Part shown: piece after piece, positions 34,801-43,656 of the stretch
Layout: every line of letters begins with the position of its first letter
Position numbering within the stretch: position 1 is the first letter of the stretch
From: Microbacterium aurum
GTDB taxonomy: Bacteria; Actinomycetota; Actinomycetes; Actinomycetales; Microbacteriaceae
Length of the DNA: 64,000 nt
NCBI RefSeq assembly: GCF_016907815.1
Contig: NZ_JAFBCQ010000001.1
Location: forward strand, 2,170,001 to 2,234,000
Direction of reading: 5' to 3'
Notes under the pieces: model-generated
What the model was told of the DNA's origin: nothing
The model's database searches: none
Seen by the model: the letters and a program-made list of their open reading frames with translations, nothing else
Translations under genes and position numbers: made by a program

Positions 34801-35316
34801 ACCCGCACCGACTTGCAGACGATCATCGCCGACCTCGATGAGCGGATGCAGACGATCTTCCTCGCGGCGTTCGAAGACACCAAGACGGCGTTCGGCGAGG
34901 TGTTCCCGATCCTCTTCCCGGGAGGGTCGGGCAGCATCTCGCTGACCGATCCCGACAACCCGCTCACGACGGGCATCGAGGTGTCGGTGCGTCCGGTGGG
35001 CAAGAAGATCGAGCGCCTGTCACTGCTGTCCGGCGGTGAGCGGTCGCTCGCCGCGGTCGCGCTCCTGACGGCGATCTTCAAGGCGCGGCCGAGCCCGTTC
35101 TACATCCTCGACGAGGTCGAGGCCGCGCTCGACGATGCGAACCTTGGGCGACTGCTCGGGGTGTTCGAGCAGCTGCGTGCGTCGAGCCAGCTCATCGTCA
35201 TCACTCATCAGAAGCGCACCATGGAGATCGCCGACGCGCTCTACGGCGTCTCGATGCGGCAGGACGGCGTCTCGGCCGTCGTCGGGCAGCGCGTGCGCGA
35301 GCGCGAAGCCGTCTGA
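31804..35316 (+). CDS. smc: Chromosome segregation protein SMC
   Basis: The product is 1170 aa. Walker A GPNGSGKS is at 31-38, and the C-terminal signature LSGGERSLAAVALL and Walker B FYILDEVEAALDD complete the ABC head. Two long coiled coils (about 160-490 and 680-1000) flank a hinge with GIRGLVGDAVKVKPGFEAAVAAALGA. It condenses and aligns chromosome arms together with ScpAB. A TAGCGT -10 (31764) and GGAGG before the ATG are visible. In many actinobacteria ftsY follows directly; here 2 kb of decayed genes intervene. Confidence 0.97.
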   Translation: MHLKSLTLKGFKSFAQPTTFALEPGVTCIVGPNGSGKSNVVDALAWVMGEQGAKTLRGGKMEDVIFAGTSTRGPLGRAEVQLTIDNADGALPIEYSEVTISRTLFRNGTSEYAINGDSCRLLDVQELLSDSGLGREMHVIVGQGRLDSVLQASPEDRRGFIEEAAGILKHRRRKEKTLRKLEAMEANLTRLSDLAGELRRQLKPLGKQAEIAREAATIAAVVRDAKARLFADDLVGLRAQLADHARNEQERHAERLVLQDQAEQLKLRIDALEAQQRSEAVDAARSTAFALERVQERLRGLYSLAGQRLALLEDDGQLAIEVTTVSQGAIDEARAEVDEIAAGLGGAQDAAATAGRDVIRARAELDALDADIAAQSALVSEHDMRLTKLRGAADAAGSRLDAVRAAVERQQRALEAAQQRRAEAEEVLAGVDPDLVPEGSSAEHAAAYERAQRDAADAEVQVSALRERLHAAEREVESLTAQSAALSRALDVRNAAAALIERGGRGIRGLVGDAVKVKPGFEAAVAAALGALSEGVLVDDIAAALDVARTAREDDLGRVDILLASASAPAPDLTGVEGATPAADVVTGPEGVRGLLAYVAIVDDLAAAHDAARTLTTATAGAPVTIVTRAGEVVTPFTVRAGSGGGRSRLELAAERDGAEERLAEIRVVADSLREALAEAQAAWESARRHTKDALQSLREHDAALAAHTEQVNRATVRHEAAVAECERLEAGLAQAQAAVADAEKTARAADDALQTAQQAPRPILDASARDGLLEALETARDREMRARLEVETLKERVRAGEARVDQLVRQRERERVAAEEAARRAVIRRAQRELAAEVAETLPPVLDSVDRSVTQARVELQLAEQARSALTSELTALRAEDAAVRERLSRLTESVHGLELQMHEKRLHVTSLLERVASELSLDENILVSEYGPDQPVLADDGDGEPTPFDRAAQRRRLQEAERKLGQLGRVNPLALEEYAALEQRHAFLTEQLADLVQTRTDLQTIIADLDERMQTIFLAAFEDTKTAFGEVFPILFPGGSGSISLTDPDNPLTTGIEVSVRPVGKKIERLSLLSGGERSLAAVALLTAIFKARPSPFYILDEVEAALDDANLGRLLGVFEQLRASSQLIVITHQKRTMEIADALYGVSMRQDGVSAVVGQRVREREAV

Positions 35317-35352
35317 GCGGCCGCAGTTTCCCGGCATTCACCCCCTTCGACG

Positions 35353-35434
35353 TCACGGACACAGGAGAAGTCACCGACACAGGACGTGGCGGCGATCACA
35401 CGTCCTGTCACCGTGACATCTCCTGTCTCGGTGA
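35353..35434. repeat. Imperfect 36-bp palindrome after smc
   Basis: The left arm (35353-35388) and the complement of the right arm (35399-35434) match at 30 of 36 positions around a 10-nt spacer. Each arm is itself a tandem of two related units, GTCAC-N-GACACAGGA. It lies between convergent smc and a hydrolase remnant and may terminate both or be a mobile repeat. Confidence 0.65.
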
Positions 35435-35463
35435 TGCGATGGGTGCCGCGTCGTGGACGTGGC

Positions 35464-35960
35464 CTACTGGAGGCTTCGCAGAAAGCGCTGCACGAGCCCG
35501 GCGAATGCGGGGTCGTCCTGCGGGCGATGGTCTCGCGTGGGGATCACGCGGTGATCGACGCCCGCCTCCGCGAGGGAGGCGGCAATCCGTTCATACTCGG
35601 CGTTCCAGCGGCCGGTGATCACGAGCGCCGGGATGCCCGACAGCACATCGGTGCGGATGCCGTGGCCCCACGGAACGTTGCCCTGTGCGAACCTCGCGGC
35701 AGCGGTTCGACGAGGACCATGGCCAGGAGGGCCGGGCAGCCGTCTGCCGCGATCATGGCAGGCACTGCCCCGATCGAATCGGCGAACAACACCGTCGGCC
35801 CGCGCAGCGAGTGTCTCAACCGCACGGCCTGGTCCTGGATCGACTCGCTCCACGAGAAGGCGAACGACACAGACTCGGGGCCAGCGGTCACGCGCGGCCA
35901 CGCGTCGCGAATCGTGCGTCGGTCACTGTGGATGAAGACCTCTGCGAGATGACGCGGCAC
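35464..35960 (-). pseudogene. Alpha/beta hydrolase-like gene with frameshift
   Basis: The N-terminal part (35960 to about 35695, GTG start) contains VLFADSIGAVPAMIAA, a nucleophile-elbow-like G-x-S-x-G variant (A-D-S-I-G). The C-terminal part, in another frame, contains IPALVITGRWNAEYERIAASL and HRVIPTRDHRPQDDPAF, with the catalytic Asp and His regions. The frames join near 35690, so one frameshift separates them. At about 165 residues the combined protein is also shorter than usual hydrolases. A sequencing error could mimic the shift. Confidence 0.6.
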
Positions 35961-36036
35961 GGATCGAGGGTACCCGCGCAGCGCATCCCGGCATCCGCCG
36001 CCTCGAGATCGCGGATGCAGGACGGCGAGTCGGTGG

Positions 36037-36609
36037 TCAGGGCGCGTCGCGCCAGTCGACGACTTCTGCTGCCGCGAGCGGAACCGCTGTGGGGTCGAGC
36101 ACGTGCGGGATGCCCTGGAACCAGGCGCCGCTGTGCCCGGACGCGGCGAGCTGCTCGAGCCAGGCGCGGTTCGCCGACGTCGTAGCGGTCATCGTCTGAT
36201 ACCTCGCCCGGTCGAACGGGCTCACCTCGCGCGGATCGATGCTCTCGCCCGTCTGCGTGAGCGTCCGATCCAGCCAGACGGAACCGGACGGCAACACGTT
36301 CGCCTTGATCGCCCAGAACTCCCACGTCGCGCGTTCGCGTCCGGTGATCTCCCGCCACGCGCGCCAGATCGCGTGCGGGTGGACCGGGCTCAGAAACACG
36401 ACCTCGGTCCAGAGCGGGTCAACGAGAGGGATGCGGGTGTTTCGGAGGCGACGTCGCTCCGGGGTGTCGTCGTACTTCGCGATCGCGACCGCATGCGCGA
36501 CCGGGTCAACGGTGGCGAGGTCGCTCAGTGGCAGCAGCGCGGCCGTGCCGTCGACGAGCGGGGTGCGGACGTGGAAGAGGGTCTGCGGCGCGGTTCGAAG
36601 CGTACCTGT
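36037..36609 (-). pseudogene. Hypothetical protein lacking a usable start
   Basis: About 190 codons encode a coherent globular-looking protein (PQTLFHVRTPLVDG, LWTEVVFLSPVHPHAIWR, TWEFWAIKANVLPSG). I do not recognise the family. No ATG, GTG or TTG lies in frame near the expected N-terminus, and upstream the frame is only antisense to the lipoprotein gene. The 5' end is therefore lost or shifted. Its promoter region would overlap that of the divergent lipoprotein remnant. Confidence 0.5.
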
Positions 36610-36654
36610 GAGTGGTTCGAACGGCGGTTGAACGAGTCTCGATACGCTGCGCGC

Positions 36655-37319
36655 ATGAGAAATCCTCGGCTTGGCATTCTTCTGCTCCTGCCGGCGCTGG
36701 CTCTGGCGGCGTGCGCGTCCCCGTTCGTGACCGTGCACACGTCGACGCCGGCAACAACTGACACGTCCACACAGCCGTCCCCCGAGGCGTCGACGCCGAC
36801 GTCCGAGCCGGTCACCGACCTGGACTTCGATCCTGATCCTCGGCTGGATTCCACGTGGCTCGCCGAATGGAGCGACGGGATGATGGCCGATGACGGGTAC
36901 ACGCTCACCGCCCCGGACGACGGCAACGGCAGCTGGACCTACCGGCACGAGGCCTCGCAGTGCGGGTTGAAGTTCTGGCAGGGCTCGCTCACGGGATTCG
37001 ACACGTCCAAGGGTGACCAGTCGCTGTCCGATCAGGTCCTCGCGAACGTCTTCGGCGCCGCGGAGGCCGACGTCACCCCGCACGCGCAGACCGTTGCGCT
37101 ACCCACTCTCGGCGGCGGCGGCGGCACGGCGTCGGCACGTGCGGTGCCCGGGTCGGGGAGCGACGGTGCGGTGTACCTGGTGGTGGCGCGGGGGTTCGGT
37201 GCGATGTCATCGGGCCTGACGCTCACCATCGACTGCCCGGCGAGGTCGACCCGACGGTGGTGTACGACGAGGTCAGCGAGCGCGGCTTCTCCCTCTTCGT
37301 GCACCCGCTCTTCGACTGA
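36655..37319 (+). pseudogene. Lipoprotein with C-terminal frameshift
   Basis: ATG 36655 opens a signal peptide with a perfect lipobox LAAC (Cys20), then a Thr/Ser/Pro linker and a domain of about 150 residues (STWLAEWSDGM, WTYRHEASQCGLKFWQGSLTG). Near 37240 the reading must slip one base: the alternative frame continues EVDPTVVYDEVSERGFSLFV and stops at 37319, whereas the first frame runs on into ftsY antisense-like sequence. The gene is probably a recent pseudogene, or the site is a sequencing error. Its function is unknown. Confidence 0.6.
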
Positions 37320-37364
37320 GGTCGCGGACCCACCGACGCGCGCCGAACGGACTGCACCGCCCCA

Positions 37365-37370
37365 TAGGCT
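37365..37370 (+). promoter_or_regulatory. -10 box 6 nt before ftsY
   Basis: TAGGCT is followed by GGAGGC and ATG 37377. The spacer could act as leaderless spacing or, for longer transcripts, as a ribosome site. Confidence 0.45.
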
Positions 37371-37376
37371 GGAGGC

Positions 37377-38249
37377 ATGGCGGAGAGCTCCTGGTCACTC
37401 GGTCGCGCGCTGCGCGGCATGTTCGTCAAGCCCACGATCGACGAGAACACGTGGGAGGACCTCGAGACGGCGCTCCTCACGGCGGATTTCGGCCCCGACA
37501 TCACCGAGCGGATCGTGGAGGAGTTGCGGGAAAAGGTCGAGCGCTTCCGCACGACCGATCCGCGTGACCTGCAGCGGATGCTGAAGGAGACCCTCGAGGA
37601 GCACTTCGCCAAGTTCGACACCACGCTGCGACTCACCGAGCGTCCGGCCGTCGTGCTGGTGGTCGGGGTGAACGGCGTCGGCAAGACGACGACGATCGGC
37701 AAGTTCGCGAAGTTCCTGCAGCGCTACGGTCGCTCCGTCGTGGTCGGGGCGGCCGACACCTTCCGCGCCGCCGCCGTCGACCAGCTCGCGACATGGGCCG
37801 AGCGCGGGGGAGCGACGATCGTGCGGCCGCAGCACGAGGGTCAGGACCCGGCATCCGTCGCCTATCAGACCATCGACTACGCAAAGCAGCACGGCACCGA
37901 GATCGTCCTCGTCGACACGGCGGGACGACTGCACACCAAGAACGGGCTCATGGACGAGCTGACGAAGATCCGCCGCGTCATCGAGAAGCAGGCGCCGATC
38001 AGCGAGGTGCTGCTCGTGCTCGATGCGACGACGGGTCAGAACGGCGTCATGCAGGCCGAGGCCTTCCTCGAGCATGCCGGAGTGACCGGGCTCGTCCTGA
38101 CGAAGCTCGACGGGTCGGCCCGGGGCGGGTTCGTGCTCGCCGTGCAGGAGCGCACCGGCATCCCGGTCAAGCTTCTCGGCCAGGGTGAGGGCATCGGCGA
38201 CCTCACCGGCTTCACGCCGCACGTCTTCGCCGCGGCGCTGGTGGACTGA
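37377..38249 (+). CDS. ftsY: Signal recognition particle receptor FtsY
   Basis: The product is 290 aa. It has the NG domain only: four-helix N domain (1-90), G1 GVNGVGKTT (97-105), then DTAGR and TKLDGSARGG. The acidic A domain of E. coli FtsY is missing, as usual in actinobacteria. It docks SRP-ribosome complexes (Ffh is encoded at 41962) at the Sec translocon. Confidence 0.96.
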   Translation: MAESSWSLGRALRGMFVKPTIDENTWEDLETALLTADFGPDITERIVEELREKVERFRTTDPRDLQRMLKETLEEHFAKFDTTLRLTERPAVVLVVGVNGVGKTTTIGKFAKFLQRYGRSVVVGAADTFRAAAVDQLATWAERGGATIVRPQHEGQDPASVAYQTIDYAKQHGTEIVLVDTAGRLHTKNGLMDELTKIRRVIEKQAPISEVLLVLDATTGQNGVMQAEAFLEHAGVTGLVLTKLDGSARGGFVLAVQERTGIPVKLLGQGEGIGDLTGFTPHVFAAALVD

Positions 38250-38276
38250 GGCGCCGGAGGGTGGTTGCATAGGGCC

Positions 38277-38777
38277 ATGGCGATCGAGCACGACTACTTC
38301 GGACTGCTGGAATCGGGACCCGACGGATCGATCTTCTGGTCGGAGGTGGTCGACTTCGCCGATCAGCGGGTGACGGTCGACCTCACCGCTCCCGACCAGG
38401 ACGACGTGTCCCAGGCCGCCCTCGACGTCGCCGCCGCGATGATCTCCTCGCTCGAGCAGATCGACCTCGCGTCGCGGAACGCCATGGTCGCCGAGCTCGA
38501 CGACCGCACGAGTGAGGTCACAGAGTACCTGCTGCAGCAGCAGGAGAGCCTCGGGGAAGACCTCGACGATGTGCTGGTGGACATCTCCGGCGACGTCCAC
38601 ATCGACATCATCCGCTCGCTGCAGCTGGTGAGCATGACGATCCTCGCCGACGAGCACGGCGGCTCCGACCCGTTCGCGGTGCTGGAGTATGCGCTCGATC
38701 CCGACGCCACCGACGAGGTTCTCCTCGTGAACCTCACGAGCGACGGCGACGTGCAGTCGGTGACGAGCGCCGACTGA
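38277..38777 (+). CDS. DUF2004 domain protein
   Basis: The product is 166 aa from ATG 38277; the TTG at 38265 would add four residues without a signal. It is acidic and starts MAIEHDYFGLLE, with an IDLASRNAMVAEL helix and repeated Asp/Glu clusters, matching DUF2004 proteins of unknown function that often follow ftsY in Microbacteriaceae as I recall. No catalytic motif is visible. It converges on lipA with a 1-nt gap. Confidence 0.75.
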   Translation: MAIEHDYFGLLESGPDGSIFWSEVVDFADQRVTVDLTAPDQDDVSQAALDVAAAMISSLEQIDLASRNAMVAELDDRTSEVTEYLLQQQESLGEDLDDVLVDISGDVHIDIIRSLQLVSMTILADEHGGSDPFAVLEYALDPDATDEVLLVNLTSDGDVQSVTSAD

Positions 38778-38778
38778 C

Positions 38779-39804
38779 TCAGACGGCCTGGGCGAACCCC
38801 AGGTCGGCGTCTGCCAGGTGCGCGAGGTCCGCGGGCAATGCGCGCCCCTTCGCCGCCATCGACTGCGCCCAGAGGCGCCCCGCGCGATAGGACGAGCGCA
38901 CGAGGGGGCCGGCGAGGACCCCGAGGAAGCCGATCCGTTCGGCCTCCTCCTTGAACTCGACGAACTCCTGCGGCTTCACCCAGCGTGCGACCGGCAGGTG
39001 GCGTGGCGTCGGACGCAGGTACTGCGTGATCGTCACGATGTCGGTGCCGGCGTCGTAGAGGTCGTGCAGCGCCTGGACCACTTCCTCGGGCTCTTCGCCC
39101 ATGCCGAGGATGAGATTCGACTTCGTGATGAGCCCGGCGTTCCGCGCCTGCGTCAGCACGTCGAGGGAGCGCTCGTACCGGAACGCGGGTCGGATGCGCT
39201 TGAAGATACGCGGGACCGTCTCGACGTTGTGGGCGAAGACCTCGGGCCGCGCATCGAACACCTCGCTGAGCAGCGCCGGCTCGCCGTTGAAGTCGGTGGC
39301 GAGCAGCTCGACGCCCGTTCCCGGGTTGACGGCGTGGATCTGACGGATCGTCTCGGCGTTGAGCCACGCCCCGCCGTCGGGCAGGTCGTCGCGTGCGACG
39401 CACGTGACAGTCGCGTAGCGCAGCTGCATCCGGCGGACGCTGTCCGCGACGCGACGCGGCTCGTCGGTGTCGTAGGCGGCGGGCTTGCCGGTGTCGATCT
39501 GGCAGAAGTCGCAGCGGCGCGTGCACTGCGAGCCGCCGATGAGGAACGTCGCCTCGCGGTCCTCCCAGCACTCGTAGATGTTGGGACACCCGGCCTCCTG
39601 GCAGACCGTGTGCAGCTCCTCGCCCTTCACGAGCGCCTGCAGCGCCTGGTACTCCGGCCCCATCTTGGCCTTGGTCTTGATCCACTCCGGCTTGCGCTCG
39701 ATGGGGGTCTGCGCGTTGCGCACCTCGAGACGCAGTAGCTTGCGCCCCTCCGGTGCGTTCGCGGGACCCGCCTCGCCGGTCGGAGTCACACCGCAGCCGC
39801 TCAT
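38779..39804 (-). CDS. lipA: Lipoyl synthase
   Basis: The product is 341 aa from ATG 39804, overlapping the lipB stop (ATGA). This radical-SAM enzyme has the CxxxxCxxxxxC auxiliary cluster site ([12 protein letters not shown]) and the CTRRCDFC cluster that cleaves SAM. It inserts two sulfurs into protein-bound octanoyl chains, completing lipoate made by LipB. The two genes form one operon. Confidence 0.96.
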   Translation of the reverse strand: MSGCGVTPTGEAGPANAPEGRKLLRLEVRNAQTPIERKPEWIKTKAKMGPEYQALQALVKGEELHTVCQEAGCPNIYECWEDREATFLIGGSQCTRRCDFCQIDTGKPAAYDTDEPRRVADSVRRMQLRYATVTCVARDDLPDGGAWLNAETIRQIHAVNPGTGVELLATDFNGEPALLSEVFDARPEVFAHNVETVPRIFKRIRPAFRYERSLDVLTQARNAGLITKSNLILGMGEEPEEVVQALHDLYDAGTDIVTITQYLRPTPRHLPVARWVKPQEFVEFKEEAERIGFLGVLAGPLVRSSYRAGRLWAQSMAAKGRALPADLAHLADADLGFAQAV

Positions 39805-40457
39805 GCCGCGACCTCGGATCCGGACACGGGGGCGGCGAAGGATGCCTGGAAGGCGGCGCTCACGGCATCCACCACGTCGACGGGGCGGATGTCGCGACCG
39901 AGCATTTCGGAGAGGGTCGTGACCCCGGCATCCGAGATTCCGCACGGGACGATCTGCGAGAACGGCAGCAGGGAGTTGTCGCAGTTGAGCGCGAAGCCGT
40001 GCATCGTGACGCCCCGCTGCACGCGCACGCCGATCGCGGCGATCTTGTCCTCGGACAGGGGCCGGCGCACCCAGACACCGCTGCGCCCTACGACGCGATA
40101 GCCGTCGACGCCGAGGCCCGCGAGCACGTCGATGAGGATCCCTTCGAGTCGCCGCACGTGCGCGACGACGTCGACGGGCTCGTGCAGCCGCACGATCGGG
40201 TACCCGACGAGCTGACCCGGACCGTGCCACGTGATCTTGCCGCCGCGGTCGACGTCCACGACCGGCGTTCCATCCGTCGGCCGTTCGTGCCGAGCCGTAC
40301 GGGCGCCGGCAGTGAACACCGGCTCGTGCTCGACGAGCAGCAGGGTGTCCGGACGCGTCCCGGCGACGACGTCGGCGTGGATCTCGCGTTGCAGGGCCCA
40401 GCCCTCGGTGTAGGGGACGAGGTCGGGCGCGAGCCCCACCGTGCGGATGTCGAGCAT
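39801..40457 (-). CDS. lipB: Octanoyl-[ACP]-protein N-octanoyltransferase
   Basis: The product is 218 aa; ATG 40457 is chosen because AGGAGA lies just upstream, whereas the ATG at 40481 has no site. The catalytic Cys lies in [14 protein letters not shown] and the Lys in [23 protein letters not shown] is the octanoyl-binding motif. It moves octanoyl from acyl carrier protein to lipoyl domains. It is coupled to lipA. Confidence 0.94.
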   Translation of the reverse strand: MLDIRTVGLAPDLVPYTEGWALQREIHADVVAGTRPDTLLLVEHEPVFTAGARTARHERPTDGTPVVDVDRGGKITWHGPGQLVGYPIVRLHEPVDVVAHVRRLEGILIDVLAGLGVDGYRVVGRSGVWVRRPLSEDKIAAIGVRVQRGVTMHGFALNCDNSLLPFSQIVPCGISDAGVTTLSEMLGRDIRPVDVVDAVSAAFQASFAAPVSGSEVAA

Positions 40458-40538
40458 CGTCTCTCCTGACTGGTCTGCCATCGCGTTTGTTGGACGCAGA
40501 CCAACAATACGTCACGGCGGCGCCGCGAGCGCTCGCGT

Positions 40539-40544
40539 TAGGGT
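40539..40544 (+). promoter_or_regulatory. -10 box of leaderless kinase-like gene
   Basis: TAGGGT is followed by 6 nt (GAGCGC) and ATG 40551. Confidence 0.5.
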
Positions 40545-40550
40545 GAGCGC

Positions 40551-41249
40551 ATGCACCTCGACCCGCTCCGCGTCGAACTGAGGCCCGCGCCGGGGGAGCC
40601 CGCGGTCGGCGCGTGGCAGCGCACTCCGGTCAGCCAGTTGACCGCGCACCTCACCTCGGTCGCCGAACGGCCGGGGCTGGCGGAGCGGACCCGGATCATC
40701 GCGGTCGACGGGCGCAGTGGCGGCGGCAAGTCGACCCTGGCGGCGCGTCTCGTCGATCACCTGCCCGGCGCCGTGCACATCGGCACGGATGACTTCGCGT
40801 GGAACGCCCCCATGTTCGCGTGGAGTTCGCTCGTGCTCGAAGGGCTGGTCGCGCCGCTCGCGGCGGGGCGCGAGGTGCACTATCGCCCGCCCGCGTGGGA
40901 TGCCCACGAGCGCGCCGGTGCGATCGACGTGCCGGCGGCCACGACCTTCGTCGTGCTCGAGGGCGTGGGTGCTGCGTGCCGCGAGCTCGCCGACGTCGTC
41001 GATGCCGTCGTCTGGGTGCAGTCCGACGTCGCCGAGGCCGAGCGCCGCGGCATCGCCCGCGATATCGCACACGGAGGGAACGGCGACGAGGCGGCATCCA
41101 TCGCCTTCTGGCACGACTGGATGGCCGCCGAGCTCGCGTATCAGGATGCGCAGCGCCCGTGGACCCGCGCCGACGTCATCGTCGCGGGCACCCGTCCGGA
41201 CGGCGATGTCGACGGCGACGTCTTGTGGATGTCGGGACCGTTGCGATGA
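40551..41249 (+). CDS. Uridine kinase-like P-loop protein
   Basis: The product is 232 aa. Walker [11 protein letters not shown] (about 54-63), a DDF motif ([10 protein letters not shown]) and a VVLEGVGAA strand resemble uridine/pantothenate kinase-type P-loop kinases. The true substrate is unknown. It overlaps a TetR regulator by 4 nt, suggesting joint control. Confidence 0.8.
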   Translation: MHLDPLRVELRPAPGEPAVGAWQRTPVSQLTAHLTSVAERPGLAERTRIIAVDGRSGGGKSTLAARLVDHLPGAVHIGTDDFAWNAPMFAWSSLVLEGLVAPLAAGREVHYRPPAWDAHERAGAIDVPAATTFVVLEGVGAACRELADVVDAVVWVQSDVAEAERRGIARDIAHGGNGDEAASIAFWHDWMAAELAYQDAQRPWTRADVIVAGTRPDGDVDGDVLWMSGPLR

Positions 41250-41809
41250 GCGCCGGCGCCGACGCGCGCGGACGGCCCCGGGCGACATCGCGCGACACGA
41301 TCGCCGAGGCGGCCTGTGAGTTGTTTCTCGAGCGCGGCTACGCGGACACGACCGTCGCGGAGATCACCCGCCGCGCGGGCGTGAGCCGGTCGAGCTTCTT
41401 CAACTACTTCGGATCGAAGGCCGACGTCCTCTGGGGCGGGTTCGATGAGCGGATGGATGCCGCGGTGGCGGCACTGACCACGGGCGCGCCGGTGCGGGAA
41501 GCACTGCACAGGCTCGTGGACGGCTTCGCCCCCGACGCGCTCGCGCTCGCGATCACGAACGCCGACGCGATGGGCATCGCCGGCGACCTCGACGACGAGC
41601 GGGCGCTGCGCACCGGTCGGCTCGCCCGTGCCGTGTCGGACCGGCTGGCCGGCGACGGCGCACCGCGGCTCATCGCAGACGTCCGGGCGGGGGTGGCTGC
41701 CGCGGCCGTTCTCGCCGCTGTGTGGGCGTGGGCGTCCGCCGGCACCGCGCGCGGCGACCTCGGCGGCCTTCTCGACGAGGCCCTCGCCGCGGCATCCGTC
41801 CCTCTCTGA
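41246..41809 (+). CDS. TetR family transcriptional regulator
   Basis: The product is 187 aa. The N-terminal HTH (TTVAEITRRAGVSRSSFFNYFGSKADVLW) is the TetR_N signature. The C-terminal ligand domain is Ala-rich and helical, with no recognisable specificity. It is coupled to the kinase-like gene by ATGA overlap and probably represses its own operon. Confidence 0.9.
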   Translation: MSAGADARGRPRATSRDTIAEAACELFLERGYADTTVAEITRRAGVSRSSFFNYFGSKADVLWGGFDERMDAAVAALTTGAPVREALHRLVDGFAPDALALAITNADAMGIAGDLDDERALRTGRLARAVSDRLAGDGAPRLIADVRAGVAAAAVLAAVWAWASAGTARGDLGGLLDEALAAASVPL

Positions 41810-41837
41810 CTCGGGGCGCAGGCGAGTCCACGACACC

Positions 41838-41913
41838 AACTGCAAGGGATGCTGCGCGACACGCCGCGATTGCGCCCGCGCCTGCGGCGTGTCGCGGCAA
41901 CGACCTTGCAGTT
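41838..41913. repeat. Two-tier palindrome between tetR and ffh
   Basis: Outer arms AACTGCAAGG/CCTTGCAGTT (41838-41847, 41904-41913) and inner arms GCGACACGCCGC/GCGGCGTGTCGC (41856-41867, 41884-41895) are both perfect. They can form a long cruciform with small internal loops, resembling a REP/BIME-type element. It has no T-run. Confidence 0.7.
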
Positions 41914-41946
41914 AGCTTGCGCGCCGGGCGCGGAAGACGCGGCCGG

Positions 41947-41952
41947 TAGAAT
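41947..41952 (+). promoter_or_regulatory. -10 box of ffh
   Basis: TAGAAT stands 9 nt before the ATG at 41962, implying a 5' leader of only about 2-3 nt. Confidence 0.45.
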
Positions 41953-41961
41953 CGAGCCATC

Positions 41962-43518
41962 ATGGCGACTTTCGGCACCCTCAGCGACCGGCTGACAGAG
42001 ACGTTCCGCAACCTCCGCACCAAGGGCAAGCTCACGCCCGCCGACGTCGACGGCACCGTCCGCGAGATCCGTCGCGCGCTGCTGGATGCCGACGTGGCAC
42101 TGCCGGTCGTCAAGGACTTCACGGCGAAGGTGCGCGAGCGCGCGCTCGGCGACGAGGTCAACAAGGCCCTGAACCCCGCGCAGCAGGTCGTGCAGATCGT
42201 CAACGAGGAGCTCATCGCGATTCTCGGCGGCCAGCAGCGTCGCCTGCAGTTCGCGAAGACCGCCCCGACCGTCATCATGCTCGCGGGCCTGCAGGGTTCC
42301 GGTAAGACGACCTTCGCGGGCAAGCTCGCCAAGCAGCTCGAGAAGGACGGCCACACGCCGCTGCTCGTCGCCTGTGACCTCCAGCGCCCCAACGCCGTCA
42401 ACCAGCTGCAGGTCGTCGCCCAGCAGGCCGGCGCCGCCATCTACGCCCCCGAGCCGGGCAACGGCGTCGGCAACCCCGTGAAGGTCGCCAAGGACGGCGT
42501 GGATTACGCCCGGCAGAAGCAGCACGACGTCGTCATCATCGACACCGCCGGCCGCCTCGGCGTCGACGCCGAGCTCATGAAGCAGGCCTCCGACATCCGC
42601 AAGGCCACCGACCCCGACGAGGTCCTGTTCGTCATCGACGCGATGATCGGTCAGGATGCCGTGAACACCGCCAAGGCGTTCCAGGACGGCGTCGACTTCA
42701 CCGGTGTCGTGCTCTCCAAGCTCGACGGCGACGCGCGCGGCGGTGCGGCGCTGTCGGTGGCATCCGTCACGGGCCGACCCATCATCTTCGCGTCGACGGG
42801 GGAGGGCCTCGACGACCTCGAGGCGTTCCACCCCGACCGCATGGCGAGCCGCATCCTCGACCTCGGTGACATCCTCACGCTCATCGAGCAGGCCCAGCAG
42901 GCCTTCGACGAGGAAGAGGCCCGCAAGGTCGCCGAGAAGCTCGCGACCGAGCAGTTCACGCTCGAGGACTTCCTCGAGCAGCTGCAGCAGATGAAGAAGA
43001 TGGGCTCCATGAAGAAGATGCTCGGGATGCTCCCGGGCATGGGCCAGATGAAGCAGCAGCTGGAGAACTTCGACGATCGCGAGATCGACCGCACCGAGGC
43101 GATCATCCGGTCGATGACGCCGGGGGAGCGCCGCAACCCCAAGGTGCTGAACGGCTCGCGCCGGCTGCGCATCGCGCGCGGGTCGGGGATGACCGTGACG
43201 GACGTGAACCAGCTGGTGCAGCGGTTCGACCAGGCCGCGAAGATGATGAAGACCGTCGCGCGCGGCGGGGTTCCCTCGATCCCGGGCATGGGATCGCTCG
43301 GCGGCAAGCCCGGGGCGTCCGCGAAGCGCGGCAACAAGCAGAAGAAGGGCGGCGGCTCACGGTCGGGCAACCCTGCCAAGCGCGCGGCGGAGAACGCCGG
43401 CCTCGCGGCGGCGACGCAGAACGCGCCGACCGGGTCGGGGTTCGGTCTCGGCGCCGGAGCGCCGCAGCCGAGCGAGGCCGATCTGGCGGAGATCCAGAAG
43501 CTCTTCGGCAAGGCCTGA
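41962..43518 (+). CDS. ffh: Signal recognition particle protein Ffh
   Basis: The product is 518 aa. The N domain (1-95), GTPase with GLQGSGKTT (109-117), DTAGR and TKLDG-like SKLDGDARGG, then a Met-rich M domain (about 300-440; MKKMGSMKKMLGMLPGMGQ) bind SRP RNA and signal sequences. A basic/Gly tail follows (about 440-518). It pairs with FtsY at 37377. Confidence 0.97.
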   Translation: MATFGTLSDRLTETFRNLRTKGKLTPADVDGTVREIRRALLDADVALPVVKDFTAKVRERALGDEVNKALNPAQQVVQIVNEELIAILGGQQRRLQFAKTAPTVIMLAGLQGSGKTTFAGKLAKQLEKDGHTPLLVACDLQRPNAVNQLQVVAQQAGAAIYAPEPGNGVGNPVKVAKDGVDYARQKQHDVVIIDTAGRLGVDAELMKQASDIRKATDPDEVLFVIDAMIGQDAVNTAKAFQDGVDFTGVVLSKLDGDARGGAALSVASVTGRPIIFASTGEGLDDLEAFHPDRMASRILDLGDILTLIEQAQQAFDEEEARKVAEKLATEQFTLEDFLEQLQQMKKMGSMKKMLGMLPGMGQMKQQLENFDDREIDRTEAIIRSMTPGERRNPKVLNGSRRLRIARGSGMTVTDVNQLVQRFDQAAKMMKTVARGGVPSIPGMGSLGGKPGASAKRGNKQKKGGGSRSGNPAKRAAENAGLAAATQNAPTGSGFGLGAGAPQPSEADLAEIQKLFGKA

Positions 43519-43656
43519 CGCCCATCGCCCCGAGGGCAGCGCAGTGGAAGCGCACGCCCCGGGCGCACGTCGGGCCGGCGCGCGCACCCACTAGTCTGAT
43601 TGAAACGCTGTCGGGCCCGTGTCGGCGCCCACGGGAGAGGGCGCGGGTATATTGCG

